Positions 35,155 to 44,160 are shown, numbered from the stretch's first letter. The stretch: 64,000 nt of DNA from Halonatronomonas betaini (GCF_015666175.1 NZ_JADPIE010000003.1:1-64000); one strand, 5' to 3'. Numbers and translations: made by a program. Notes: generated by a model not told the origin, from the sequence alone.

Positions 35155-35976
35155 ATGACTATAAAACTGGATAATAAAGAAGTTGTAACAAATGAACATA
35201 ATCGTTATTATGGTTTTGACTTATGTATATCTTTAGATAATGAAGCTGAAATTAATAATTTAGCTAATAAAGTTAAAAAGTTTTATACTGATTTAGAATC
35301 TTTATCTGAAAAATTGCCAGTGACTGGGCCCCTTGAAACCGTTATGCTAGAAAATTTAATTAAACACAGAGTACCTGAATGGTCTGATAATGGAATAGAT
35401 AATTTCCAGGTAGTAAGATCAGAGTTTGGAGAAATAATTGCCCAATTAACATTAATGGATTATTTTGAGACTGAGTTCCATTTAAATAGATTAAAAAGAA
35501 AAGAAATACCTATGCTGCCAACTAGAGGTATTGATTTTTTAGGTATTGAATTTGATAATGAAATTCCTGTATTGGTTTTAGGTGAAGTTAAAGTTTCAAC
35601 TGAAAAGAGAAATCCACCTGGAGTAGTTCATAATCCAGGTGACGATGGTTGCCTTGAGATAAGAATTCCTCATTTACTTTCTGATCAAGAGAAAATAACA
35701 TCTGAATTAGCATATTACCTTGAAAATGTTTCTGCTGATAAAAAGGAATTGTATATTGATATTTTCAATAGACTTACAAATGAAGAAAGTACTTTAGTGA
35801 TTATTGGCAATCCATTTTTATTAAGAGATGCAGAAGCTTATAGTATTGAAGATCTGGGAAACTTATTAGAGTATGATTCTAATGAATATCAGAAAGTTAG
35901 ATTTGTTATTGTCAAAATAGCTGAAGACATTAATAAACTTTCTAAGAAGGTTTATGATATGGCTCGAGGGGAGTGA
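35155..35976 (+). CDS. hamA: HamA-like nuclease of a Hachiman defence system
   Basis: 273 residues. The core RGIDFLGIEFDN...VLVLGEVKVST fits the DUF1837/HamA family: D127, E144 and K146 form a PD-(D/E)XK active site. HamA is the nuclease held by the HamB helicase until phage infection; once released it degrades DNA. A large Ski2-like helicase gene starts 4 bases after its stop, the standard hamAB order. AT-rich. A GGAGAG site precedes the ATG. Identification relies on motif plus partner. Confidence 0.7.
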   Translation: MTIKLDNKEVVTNEHNRYYGFDLCISLDNEAEINNLANKVKKFYTDLESLSEKLPVTGPLETVMLENLIKHRVPEWSDNGIDNFQVVRSEFGEIIAQLTLMDYFETEFHLNRLKRKEIPMLPTRGIDFLGIEFDNEIPVLVLGEVKVSTEKRNPPGVVHNPGDDGCLEIRIPHLLSDQEKITSELAYYLENVSADKKELYIDIFNRLTNEESTLVIIGNPFLLRDAEAYSIEDLGNLLEYDSNEYQKVRFVIVKIAEDINKLSKKVYDMARGE

Positions 35977-35980
35977 TATT

Positions 35981-38900
35981 TTGGACTCTAAATTACAGAT
36001 AAGAGATAAAAGTAATATTATTTATGAAAGATTAAAAGAGAAATTCACTCGGAATTTAATGAACTTTGATGATTATGAGATTGATGATAATTTGAGTGAG
36101 TTTGCAAATATCTTTTCTCGGTTTCTTCATGCTATGTATAATTCAGATTCTGGTAGAAATAAAAGTGATTTTGATACATCATATTTTTTGAATTTTACTG
36201 ATCAATATTTAAGTAGGCTCTCTAAAGATGATTTATTTAACTTTTATAATCAATTGGTTGCTCTTTCATCAAAGGGTTTAATTAATGGGAAAATAAATGA
36301 TATAAAACTATTATTATCTGAAATAGATCTTACTGACTTTGATTATTATGACTATAATTGGTTAGAAATTTTATACTTGGAAACTATGAGATTATATTTA
36401 TTAATTGTTCGACAGGGCAATAATTTTGAAGATATTGATAAAATAAATTTAAAAATTGGGCAACTTAAAAATATTCAAGAGAACCAGGAAAATATGATGC
36501 TTGAAGATAAACCACTTTCTCAAATGGAAATAGCACAATTAGTTGTTTTATATAATATAATTGCAGCTTTAAATGAAGTTAATAGTTTTTTGGAGAAGGG
36601 TAAACCTGCTCAAATTGAGGTAAAAATTGAAAAATTTCATGATAATATTAGAGATGTTATGAGCCATGGACTTGATTCTATGTTTCAATATTCTATTGAA
36701 AATATTATTAAAGGTCTTGAATATTTAATAAAAAATAGTATATGGAAACAACTTAAAACTGGAACTAGAGCTGATATATTTATTGAAGAAATGGTAGCCA
36801 GAGGTTCTGAAAATCCTATTTTTCAATTATTACCATCACAAGTTGAAGCTTTTAATAAAGGTATCACTGATCCTAGAAAATCTTCTATTGTTGTTCAGAT
36901 GCATACTAGTGCTGGAAAAAGTTTTTTAGCTCATTACCTGATTGCTCAGGCTTTACAATATAATAGAGATACAGAAATTGCTTATGTGGTCCCTACAAGA
37001 GCATTAGTTCACCAATCATTACATGATTTAAGGAATACTTTTAAAAATATGGATTATAATATTGAGGCTACAATTCCTGCTTATGAGCTTGATAAAGTGG
37101 AGGAGGAATTATTAGACGAAAAAATTGATATTCTAGTGACAACTCCAGAGAAATTAAATTTACTTGTCAGGTCTAATCATGAATCAGTTAAAAGGTTATC
37201 TTTTGTAGTTATAGATGAGGCCCATAATATTTCAGATGAAAATAGAGGAATTGCATTAGAATTTCTTTTGGCTACATTAAAGAGGAAGAATGATTTTATT
37301 AGAACTGTATTATTAACTCCTTTTATAAAAGGCGATACAAATAGAGAATTGATAGCTGATTGGCTTGGTGGAGATAGAGGTTTACCAGTTTATAGTAAAT
37401 GGAGACCTACCCGGCAGTTGATAAGCATTTTAAATAGATTTAAGCCTGATGGAGAGAGGTATTATAATTTTGAACTAGAGACAATAAAGCCAGAACAAAG
37501 TGATGAAGATTTTGAGTATACAGAATTTAAAGAAGAAATAACTTTTTCTACTCCAAAACCAGATAATTATAAGACCATGGCTACTAAAATTGCAAAAAGA
37601 TTTATTGATAAAGGAGCCGTAATGATCCTGGCAGAATCTCCATTTCATGCTGAAATGCAAGCCTGTCATCTTGCTAATTCTATTGATCTTAAAAAAGATT
37701 TAAGTGATGACATGAAAATATTTATTAAATTTATTAAAGAAGAATTAGGAGATGATCATGAGTTAATTAATTGTTTGGAGAAAGGGGTAGCTTTTCATCA
37801 TAGTGGTTTATCTGAAGAAGTTAAGATTTTAATAGAGAAATTTATTACCAGGGGAGATATAAATTATATTGTTGGAACTACTACGCTTGCCCAGGGTATG
37901 AATTTTCCGATTTCTACTGTTGTTTTTAGAACTATATTTTTCCCTCGAGCATATCAAGCAAATGAAGAAATGGATCCAGATGTTTTTTGGAATATTGCTG
38001 GTCGGGCTGGCAGAGTTTTTAAAGATTACGTTGGGAGAGTAATCTTTTTAGTTGATGATTCTGAAAAACGTTATAAAGAAATAAAAAGTTTTATTAATAA
38101 GCAGGGTTCTGGTATTAATTCTGCTATATTTGAAACAATAAAAAATCTTGATGAATTATCAGTAAGATTTAATAGAGATTTAGTTTCTGATAATCAGGCT
38201 TTGTCCCAGCTTCTTCAATTTATATCATCAACGTTAAATATTATGGATATTTCAGAAGAGATCAGTGATTCACCGGAAGATGTAATCGATGAATTATTAA
38301 GGTTGAGCCTTGCTTATAAACAGTTGTCAGAAAAAGGGGAAGCAGAAAGAAGAAAGTTATTAGGTTTTGCAAAAAAATATTTAAATTATTTGCAGGATAA
38401 AGATAACTGGAAAAGTATTGCTGATTTAGTTGATAAGACAGGTTTTAGTTCTATGACTGTTGATTATCTCTTATCGCAGAAGAATGATTTGCCAGATTTC
38501 AGAAGAATAAATTTGGACAATATAGTTTCAAAACCTGAACAAATGGCAGGTTTGATTAAAATTTTATCTGGTGTTCCGGAAATAAATTTAGGATTAGGAA
38601 AAACCGGTGACTTTAATTCTGTTCTTGTTGCTCAAATTACTAATGCATGGATTAATGGTCATTCTTTAATTGATATTCATAATAATTTAATAAAAACAAG
38701 TAATATTGGAAAAACTAATTTGAGAAAAACTATTAGGTATATATATCAGACTATAACAGGTAAGGTTTCATGGGGTGTAGGAGCAATGCAGTCAATTGCT
38801 CTATCTGATGATGAGGAAACTGATGATATTTTAAATTTGCCTAGTATGATTTATTATGGGGTTCCAGATGATAAAGGTGTTGCTTTAAGAATGGCTGGTT

Positions 38901-39088
38901 TACCTAGAAGATTAGCTGTTAATTTCAGCAAAAAAATACCGGATAGCGAATTTTCAATAAAAGAAATGAAACTTTCTGGGACTCGTAAATGGTTAGAGAC
39001 TCTTTCTTTAGACAAATGGCAAAAATATAGTAGAGGGACTGGTCTCGAGGGTAACGAATGGAAAAGAATTTGGGAGATTTTAGAGTAA
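35981..39088 (+). CDS. hamB: HamB-like superfamily 2 helicase
   Basis: About 1035 residues from the TTG at 35981, which follows GAGGGGAGTG; an ATG at 35954 inside hamA is an alternative. Helicase motifs: MHTSAGKSFLAHYLI (Walker A), VPTRALVHQ (Ia), TTPEKLNLL (Ib), VIDEAH (DEAH box), VAFHHSGLSEEVKILIE, VGTTTLAQGMNFP and GRAGRVFKDYVGRVIF (motif VI). The arrangement is Ski2-like, as in HamB. Residues 1-300 are helical and family-specific. In Hachiman, HamB loads on DNA ends and frees HamA. The cassette is bounded by repeats C1 and C2. Confidence 0.75.
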   Translation: MDSKLQIRDKSNIIYERLKEKFTRNLMNFDDYEIDDNLSEFANIFSRFLHAMYNSDSGRNKSDFDTSYFLNFTDQYLSRLSKDDLFNFYNQLVALSSKGLINGKINDIKLLLSEIDLTDFDYYDYNWLEILYLETMRLYLLIVRQGNNFEDIDKINLKIGQLKNIQENQENMMLEDKPLSQMEIAQLVVLYNIIAALNEVNSFLEKGKPAQIEVKIEKFHDNIRDVMSHGLDSMFQYSIENIIKGLEYLIKNSIWKQLKTGTRADIFIEEMVARGSENPIFQLLPSQVEAFNKGITDPRKSSIVVQMHTSAGKSFLAHYLIAQALQYNRDTEIAYVVPTRALVHQSLHDLRNTFKNMDYNIEATIPAYELDKVEEELLDEKIDILVTTPEKLNLLVRSNHESVKRLSFVVIDEAHNISDENRGIALEFLLATLKRKNDFIRTVLLTPFIKGDTNRELIADWLGGDRGLPVYSKWRPTRQLISILNRFKPDGERYYNFELETIKPEQSDEDFEYTEFKEEITFSTPKPDNYKTMATKIAKRFIDKGAVMILAESPFHAEMQACHLANSIDLKKDLSDDMKIFIKFIKEELGDDHELINCLEKGVAFHHSGLSEEVKILIEKFITRGDINYIVGTTTLAQGMNFPISTVVFRTIFFPRAYQANEEMDPDVFWNIAGRAGRVFKDYVGRVIFLVDDSEKRYKEIKSFINKQGSGINSAIFETIKNLDELSVRFNRDLVSDNQALSQLLQFISSTLNIMDISEEISDSPEDVIDELLRLSLAYKQLSEKGEAERRKLLGFAKKYLNYLQDKDNWKSIADLVDKTGFSSMTVDYLLSQKNDLPDFRRINLDNIVSKPEQMAGLIKILSGVPEINLGLGKTGDFNSVLVAQITNAWINGHSLIDIHNNLIKTSNIGKTNLRKTIRYIYQTITGKVSWGVGAMQSIALSDDEETDDILNLPSMIYYGVPDDKGVALRMAGLPRRLAVNFSKKIPDSEFSIKEMKLSGTRKWLETLSLDKWQKYSRGTGLEGNEWKRIWEILE

Positions 39089-39122
39089 TTAATAATTTTA
39101 ATAATTAGATTTTTGATAAAAA

Positions 39123-39190
39123 CTTTGTGAAATTTACTCATAGATACAGCTTGGTAACCGTCGGGTAACCGGAGGGTCCTCTGGTTAAAT
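39123..39190 (+). repeat. Repeat A, copy 2 (A2)
   Basis: CTTTGTGAAATTTACTCATA followed by GATACAGC and GGTAACCGTCGGGTAACCGG, ending in the hairpin CCGGAG-GGTC-CTCTGG. It starts 34 bases after the hamB stop. Nearly identical to A3 at 40226. Confidence 0.75.
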
Positions 39191-39236
39191 TATAAAACTG
39201 GAGTGTAAATTAATCCAGAGAGATTGACAAAGAGGT

Positions 39237-39282
39237 TTTAAAGAAGCCCTATAAACCAGGAACCAGTGATGTTAATCTTCCC
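39237..39282. repeat. Repeat C, copy 2 (46-bp direct repeat)
   Basis: Identical to 34980-35025 over all 46 bases. Flanking bases differ from the 47th position on. It closes the hamAB cassette on the right. The rest of the 302-base gap after hamB holds repeat A2 and nothing else recognisable. Confidence 0.9.
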
Positions 39283-39390
39283 AAAAGAACCTCTGTTTGA
39301 TATTCATGTTAATTAAAAGATATTTATGATATAATTAAAACTACAAAGAAGATATTTATCAACTTGAAATATTAGGGGTTGTTTATATAT

Positions 39391-40071
39391 ATGTAAGAGA
39401 AAAATGAACTAACTAAGGTCCATGACAAATATTTTAGGAAAACATTTGGTAGAAATAGGAATACTATTGATCTACTAGAGAATTTACTACCACCAGATGA
39501 TTTAGAAAGAATAGATCTAGAAACTCTCAATACAATTGAAGAAACCTATGTTGACAGAGATTTTGATGAACACAGAACAGATGTAATCTTTAAAGCTAAT
39601 CTTAAAGAAGATGAGAGAACAGATAATATTGATCTTTACTGGATTAAATTTAATGATTACACTGATACTTTGAAGGAATACTATGACACACTAAGTAAAG
39701 AAGAACAGAAAGGGCCTTTACTTGCAGATGAGATACTTGCTTTATCATTAAAATATGTAATGTATTGCAGTCCTGCTGATTATGTTGATGAAGCTAGTGA
39801 TGTATTAATTGAAAAAATTCCTGAAGGGAGTGAGAATTTTATGCAAGTTAAAGATAGTTTTTATACCAGGGCTAAAGAAGAAGGTGAAGAGAAAGTCAGG
39901 CAATCAATGCTGAAAACTGTAAAAAAGCTTTTAAAAGAAGAATTAGGGACTAGTCTTTCTGATGTTCTTACTAAAAGATTAAATGATTGCAACTATGACA
40001 AACTGAATGAGATTCTTTTAAATATTAGGAGCATTAGTAGTGAGAGTGATGTCTTTCAAATTTTAGATTAG
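39391..40071 (+). pseudogene. Decayed Rpn-family nuclease gene
   Basis: The frame opens ATG TAA (stop as codon 2, 39394-39396) and then stays open: VHDKYFRKTFGRNRNTIDLL and the DFDEHRTDVIFKAN block are the Rpn N-terminal core. It then jumps to the C-terminal region (DLYWIKFNDYTDTLKEYYDTL...AKEEGEEKVRQSMLKTV). The middle, which would hold the E-x-K catalytic residues (the 'EHQSS.D' block), is deleted. The 3' part from 39670 is still an open 133-codon frame. An intact family member is at 46-1248. Confidence 0.8.
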
Positions 40072-40121
40072 TAAAGTTTAGCTCACTGATAATATATTAG
40101 ATCAAACAGTTTGTTTTATTG

Positions 40122-40145
40122 GCTCCCTTTTTGGGAGTCTTTATT
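40122..40145 (+). terminator. Terminator after the Rpn pseudogene
   Basis: GCTCCC and GGGAGT form a short stem around TTTTT, followed by CTTTATTATT. Confidence 0.55.
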
Positions 40146-40225
40146 ATTAAGTTAATTTTGTAGAGTGTTAACTTTCTAGCTTTTATTAATTGATACCAAT
40201 TACTTTAGAAATTTAAGGCAAAATA

Positions 40226-40290
40226 CTTTGTGAAATTTGCTCAAAGATACTACCTGGTAACCGTCGGGTAACCGGAGGGTCCCCTGGGAT
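40226..40290 (+). repeat. Repeat A, copy 3 (A3)
   Basis: CTTTGTGAAATTTGCTCAAA, GATAC, GGTAACCGTCGGGTAACCGG, then AGGGTCCCCTGG. About 56 of 62 positions match A2. It is followed after 18 bases by repeat B2, forming a composite A-B unit. The 456-base gap 40072-40527 contains this unit, two palindromes and a promoter. Confidence 0.75.
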
Positions 40291-40308
40291 CTGGAGAAAA
40301 TAATTTGA

Positions 40309-40370
40309 AATTTTTTATTTTCTTGCAGGAGAATTTTGGAAGAGGGCGAATGATGTAAACATAAGAATGT
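40309..40370 (+). repeat. Repeat B, copy 2 (B2)
   Basis: TTTTTTATTTTCTTGCAGGA, GAATTTTGGAAGAGGGCGAA, then TGATGTAAACATAAGAATGT. Aligns with B4 over nearly its whole length. Confidence 0.7.
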
Positions 40371-40439
40371 ATTTTATAATACGTTTTAGGGAATTAATTA
40401 TAGGTAAATGTGTTTTAATTAATATTTTTTTATTTTAAG

Positions 40440-40455
40440 TGTATTAATTAATACA
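40440..40455. promoter_or_regulatory. 16-bp palindromic operator candidate
   Basis: TGTATTAATTAATACA is a perfect palindrome immediately upstream of the -35 box of the toxin-antitoxin pair. A related half-site (GTATTAATAGTGTATTATT) overlaps the promoter, and GTATTTTATAATAC occurs at 40369-40382. Suitable for autoregulation by the HTH of the antitoxin. Confidence 0.6.
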
Positions 40456-40460
40456 TTTAA

Positions 40461-40489
40461 TTGACTATCTCGTATTAATAGTGTATTAT
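40461..40489 (+). promoter_or_regulatory. Promoter of the toxin-antitoxin pair
   Basis: TTGACT (40461-40466), 17-base spacer, TATTAT (40484-40489). Lies 39 bases before the toxin start. Confidence 0.7.
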
Positions 40490-40527
40490 TGACTTATAGA
40501 TAATAGGTATATTGGAAGGGTGGTCAT

Positions 40528-40935
40528 GTGGCAGAATATAACCCAAAAAAATATACTGATTTCAGTAAAAAAGAGATAAGAGATTATCTTAAAAATATTA
40601 AAATTTCTATAGTTAAGGAAACTTATTATATTGCCATAAACCGTGATGAGAATAAAAAATTTATGGAAGATTATAATTTGACAACGAAAAAAATAGAAGA
40701 AATCATTTTACGTTTGTCAGTGGATAATTTCTGTTATGCTGCTGATAATGTCAAAGAAGAATATAAACACGAAATATTATATGTCTTTTGTATAGATGAA
40801 GTACTCAATTATTTTGGAGAATTTCTGGATGTCGATATTTATATTAAATTTAATTTGATAAGGGAGAATGAGTTTTTGTATATTATATCTTTTCATAAAT
40901 TACAAAAACCAATTAATTTTTTATTTAAAGAGTAA
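40528..40935 (+). CDS. MqsR-like toxin
   Basis: 135 residues from a GTG with AAGGGTGG upstream; the overlapping ATG frame closes quickly. The pattern NLTTKKIEEIILRLSVDNF...YKHEILYVF...VDIYIKFNLI...EFLYIISFHKL resembles the MqsR fold, an RNase related to RelE/YoeB: a helix, a Ser-Asp-x-F-like segment, a 'YIK' strand and a final 'SFH' strand. Toxin before antitoxin is the mqsRA order. The following protein has an MqsA-like zinc finger. The catalytic residues of MqsR are not all obvious, so the RNase call is tentative. Confidence 0.55.
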   Translation: MAEYNPKKYTDFSKKEIRDYLKNIKISIVKETYYIAINRDENKKFMEDYNLTTKKIEEIILRLSVDNFCYAADNVKEEYKHEILYVFCIDEVLNYFGEFLDVDIYIKFNLIRENEFLYIISFHKLQKPINFLFKE

Positions 40936-40961
40936 TTTCAGATTTAAAGGAGGGGATTCAA

Positions 40962-41957
40962 ATGCAAATATTTTGCCCTGAATGTCGAGAAACCGTTGAA
41001 TATGAAGTTAAAGAGAATATTGAAACTAAGACTATTCGTGGGCTTCAGTTTGAGTATACAAATAAGACTGCATATTGTGGAAATTGCGGCGAGGAGATTT
41101 TTGTTTCAGAACTCCATGACCAGAATTTAAAAAGAATTGATCATGCCTATCGTAAAGAGGCTAATATTATTACTGTCGCTGAAATCAGAAAAATAGTCGA
41201 GCAATATAATGCTGGCAAGAGACCGTTATCTTTAATGCTTGGCTGGGGTGAAACGACTCTAACTCGTTATCTCGAAGGTGATATCCCCTCAAAGGCTTAT
41301 TCTGATATATTAAAGAAGATTAAAAATGACTATAAATATATGGAATCTCTATTATATTCTAATCGGGATAAGGTTTCTGAGCAGGCTTTTAATAAAGCAC
41401 TTGAAGCTATTAAAAATTTAAAGAATAGTAGCGATAATCCTGAAACTATAGATAAAATAGATGTTGTGATAAAGTATTTATTAAGAGGGCTTGGTGAGGT
41501 TACTCCTTTAGCTTTACAAAAACTATTATATTATAGCCAGGGTTTTTATAAGGCCTTTTATGATGAATTTTTATTTGATGAGGATTGCGAAGCCTGGGTT
41601 CATGGACCAGTTTATAAGGAAATTTATTTTAAATACCGTGATTATGGTTATAATCCGATTGAAAACAATTTGGAGATTTCTGGTGATTTAGGGTTAACTG
41701 ATCTTGATGCCGAGTTCCTGGAAAACATCATTGACAAATTTGGCTGCTATAGTGGAAAGACGCTTGAACGGATGACTCATGCTGAAGAACCCTGGCGCTT
41801 AACCAGGAAAAATTTGAAACCAGATGAAAAAAGCAATCAGATTATCAGTAAAGATTTGATTGCCAGTTATTTTAATTCCGTTAAGCGTAAATATGATATG
41901 TTAAATATTGAAGATATTGATGAGTATAGTAAAGAACTATTTGATAGGATACACTAA
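40962..41957 (+). CDS. PanA-type antitoxin: MqsA-like zinc finger, HTH and SocA-like (DUF4065) domain
   Basis: 331 residues. CPEC...CGNC (residues 4-43) is an MqsA/YgiT-type zinc ribbon. Residues 60-115 (ITVAEIRKIVEQYNAGKRPLSL, then MLGWGETTLTRYLEGDIPSK) are an Xre-like DNA-binding domain. From about 165 the SocA-like/DUF4065 'Panacea' domain follows (LGEVTPLALQKLLYYSQGFYKAFYDE, then WVHGPVYKEIYFKYRDYGYNP). Panacea domains neutralise diverse toxins by direct binding. AAGGAGGGG gives a strong start 26 bases after the toxin stop. The HTH probably binds the palindrome at 40440. Confidence 0.82.
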   Translation: MQIFCPECRETVEYEVKENIETKTIRGLQFEYTNKTAYCGNCGEEIFVSELHDQNLKRIDHAYRKEANIITVAEIRKIVEQYNAGKRPLSLMLGWGETTLTRYLEGDIPSKAYSDILKKIKNDYKYMESLLYSNRDKVSEQAFNKALEAIKNLKNSSDNPETIDKIDVVIKYLLRGLGEVTPLALQKLLYYSQGFYKAFYDEFLFDEDCEAWVHGPVYKEIYFKYRDYGYNPIENNLEISGDLGLTDLDAEFLENIIDKFGCYSGKTLERMTHAEEPWRLTRKNLKPDEKSNQIISKDLIASYFNSVKRKYDMLNIEDIDEYSKELFDRIH

Positions 41958-41961
41958 AAAA

Positions 41962-41985
41962 TAGGCTTTCAAATTTCAAAGCCTA
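41962..41985 (+). terminator. Terminator after the antitoxin gene
   Basis: TAGGCTTT (41962-41969) and AAAGCCTA (41978-41985): perfect 8-bp stem, 8-base loop. No T run directly follows. Confidence 0.6.
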
Positions 41986-42009
41986 CAAAGAAATGCAAAA
42001 CCCTTTATA

Positions 42010-42065
42010 ATTTTTTTCGTTCTTTGCAGGATATTTTTGGATAATAGAGAAGTATGTATATTGGC
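42010..42065 (+). repeat. Repeat B, copy 3 (B3), upstream of the dehydratase gene
   Basis: TTTTTTTCGTTCTTTGCAGG, ATATTTTTGGATAATAGAGA, AGTATGTATATTGG. The most diverged B copy, and the only one in front of a polysaccharide gene. Confidence 0.65.
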
Positions 42066-42158
42066 ATCTATTTTATTAAAATGACTCTATTGGTTAGGCT
42101 GAATTTGTAACACTAAATATTTAAGAGGTTAAATAGCATAAAAAAGGGAGTTTATATT

Positions 42159-44045
42159 ATGAAAGATTTTATTACTAAGATATATTCGAAAAGAATTCTG
42201 ATTTTAATCGATATGATCCTGCTTAATTTAGCATTATATGTTAGTTTTGTACTTAGATTTGATACAGTTGAACCCTGGAGATATCAGTTTGGCTTTATTC
42301 CTGTGATTACAATTATCGGGATTGGCTCCTTTTATATTTCCAATCTCTATAATCGGCTCTGGAAATACGCTTCTATCGGTGAGTTAAAGTCTATCGTTAA
42401 GAATGCTGCCTTTATTAATATTTTATTTATGACTTACACATATTTTTTCCAGATTGATCTACCTAGATCAATTCCCTTAATTAATTTTATGCTTATAATC
42501 TTTACTCTTGGTGGGTTTAGATTTGCCTTAAGAATTCTTAAGGATTATCTTGACCATTCCAGGGAGACTCAGCCTGAAAGCAATGTCTTAATTATTGGTG
42601 CTGGAGATGCAGCTGAAATGATTATTAGAGAGATGCATAAACATCCTGAGTTAAATAAACATATAATAGGTTTAATAGATGATGATCCTGAAAAGAGGAA
42701 CCTGGAGATTCATGGGATAGAAGTTATCGGTAACCGCTATGATATCCCTGATGTTATTTCTAATAATAATATAGATGAGGTTATTATCGCCATTCCTTCA
42801 GCTCCTGGCAGTGATATCAAAGAGGTCTATAAATTAGCCAGTAGAGATAGTTCTGTCTCTGTTAAAACTGTACCAGGAATGTATGAGATCTTACAGGATG
42901 AGGTTAATATTAGCCAGCTTCGTGAGGTTAAGGTTGAAGATTTACTCCGGAGAGATCCTGTCGAGCTTAAGACCGATAAGATCAGCTCTTACATAGAAGG
43001 CAAGCGGGTTTTAGTCACCGGTGGCGGCGGTTCCATCGGCTCTGAGCTCTGCCGTCAGGTGGCAAGATTTAACCCCCAGCAGGTCATCATTTTTGATATT
43101 TATGAGAATAATGCTTACCTTTTGCAGCGGGAATTAAGAGAGCGGTATCCAGAGCTTAATATATTTACTGCGATAGGCGATGTTAGAGATCCTGACAAGC
43201 TTAATTATCTCTTTGCCCGCTTTAAACCAGATGTGGTCTTCCATGCCGCTGCTCACAAGCATGTGCCTCTCATGGAAAATAATCCTGGTGAAGCTGTTAA
43301 AAATAATATTTTTGGCACCAGAAATGTTGCCATGATGGCTGATAGATATGGAGCAGAGAAGTTTGTTTTAATTTCTACTGATAAGGCAGTAAACCCGACT
43401 AATGTGATGGGAGCGACCAAGCGGGTTGCCGAGATGGTTATTCAGGATTTCGATAATAGATCGATGACTGATTTTGCCGCTGTTAGATTTGGCAATGTTC
43501 TCGGTTCCTGCGGCAGTGTGGTGCCTATTTTCAAGAATCAAATTGCTGAAGGTGGCCCGGTAACTGTCACCCATAAAGAGGTTACCAGGTATTTCATGAC
43601 TATCCCCGAGGCTGTTCAGCTGGTAATGCAGGCCGGCTCTATCAGCGATGGCGGAGAGGTTTTCGTCCTTGATATGGGCGAGCCGGTAAAGATTATTGAC
43701 CTGGCCAGAGATCTGATCTCCCTCAGTGGCTTAGAGCCTGAGGTTGATATTGATATAGAAATTACCGGCCTCCGCCCTGGAGAGAAGCTCTATGAAGAGC
43801 TAATGAGTGATTCTGAGAATAATCAGGCTACCGAGCATCAGCGGATCTTTATCTCCAATCTGGCTGAAAGGCCTGACTGTAAGCTGATGAATGAAATTGA
43901 TAAATTCTGTGACTTAATTGACCGGGATAACAATAATAAGTTGATTGCTATGCTAAAGAGCCTGGTTAAAACATATGAGCCCAATAGAAGTAATGTCCAG
44001 GAAGTCATCTTTGATGAAAAGTTCCAGCAGGACATTAATAATTAA
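42159..44045 (+). CDS. Membrane-bound UDP-GlcNAc 4,6-dehydratase (PglF/WbpM/CapD-like)
   Basis: 628 residues. N-terminal four membrane helices (about 10-120), a CoA-binding-like Rossmann unit (NVLIIGAGDAAEMIIREMHK, about 142), then the SDR catalytic domain (RVLVTGGGGSIGSELCRQV, about 287). The active-site block STDKAVNPTNVMGATKR has Met in place of the usual Tyr, as is normal for this class. The enzyme converts UDP-GlcNAc to the 4-keto-6-deoxy sugar, the substrate of the aminotransferase at 33492. The two genes are now 7 kb apart because of defence cassettes. Confidence 0.9.
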   Translation: MKDFITKIYSKRILILIDMILLNLALYVSFVLRFDTVEPWRYQFGFIPVITIIGIGSFYISNLYNRLWKYASIGELKSIVKNAAFINILFMTYTYFFQIDLPRSIPLINFMLIIFTLGGFRFALRILKDYLDHSRETQPESNVLIIGAGDAAEMIIREMHKHPELNKHIIGLIDDDPEKRNLEIHGIEVIGNRYDIPDVISNNNIDEVIIAIPSAPGSDIKEVYKLASRDSSVSVKTVPGMYEILQDEVNISQLREVKVEDLLRRDPVELKTDKISSYIEGKRVLVTGGGGSIGSELCRQVARFNPQQVIIFDIYENNAYLLQRELRERYPELNIFTAIGDVRDPDKLNYLFARFKPDVVFHAAAHKHVPLMENNPGEAVKNNIFGTRNVAMMADRYGAEKFVLISTDKAVNPTNVMGATKRVAEMVIQDFDNRSMTDFAAVRFGNVLGSCGSVVPIFKNQIAEGGPVTVTHKEVTRYFMTIPEAVQLVMQAGSISDGGEVFVLDMGEPVKIIDLARDLISLSGLEPEVDIDIEITGLRPGEKLYEELMSDSENNQATEHQRIFISNLAERPDCKLMNEIDKFCDLIDRDNNNKLIAMLKSLVKTYEPNRSNVQEVIFDEKFQQDINN

Positions 44046-44097
44046 AATACTTTCCATTGAGATAGCATCTTTATTATTTAGCCAGCTATATTAAAAA

Positions 44098-44160
44098 CTT
44101 CAAGAAATTTGTTAAGAGAAACCGTTTGGTAACCATCAGGCAACCAGGCGGTTCTCTAAT
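44098..44160 (+). repeat. Repeat A, copy 4 (A4)
   Basis: CTTCAAGAAATTTGTTAAGA, then GAAACCGTTTGGTAACCATC and CAACCAGGCGGTTCTCT. AGAGAAACCG pairs with CGGTTCTCT (one bulge), and TGGT/ACCA pair inside. Hairpin potential is kept although the primary sequence differs from A2/A3, which suggests selection on RNA structure. Confidence 0.65.

Noticed and set aside
39123-39190. Repeat A as a T-box or known riboswitch
   Set aside because: No T-box consensus or terminator/antiterminator pair is present, and A copies follow genes of different functions.
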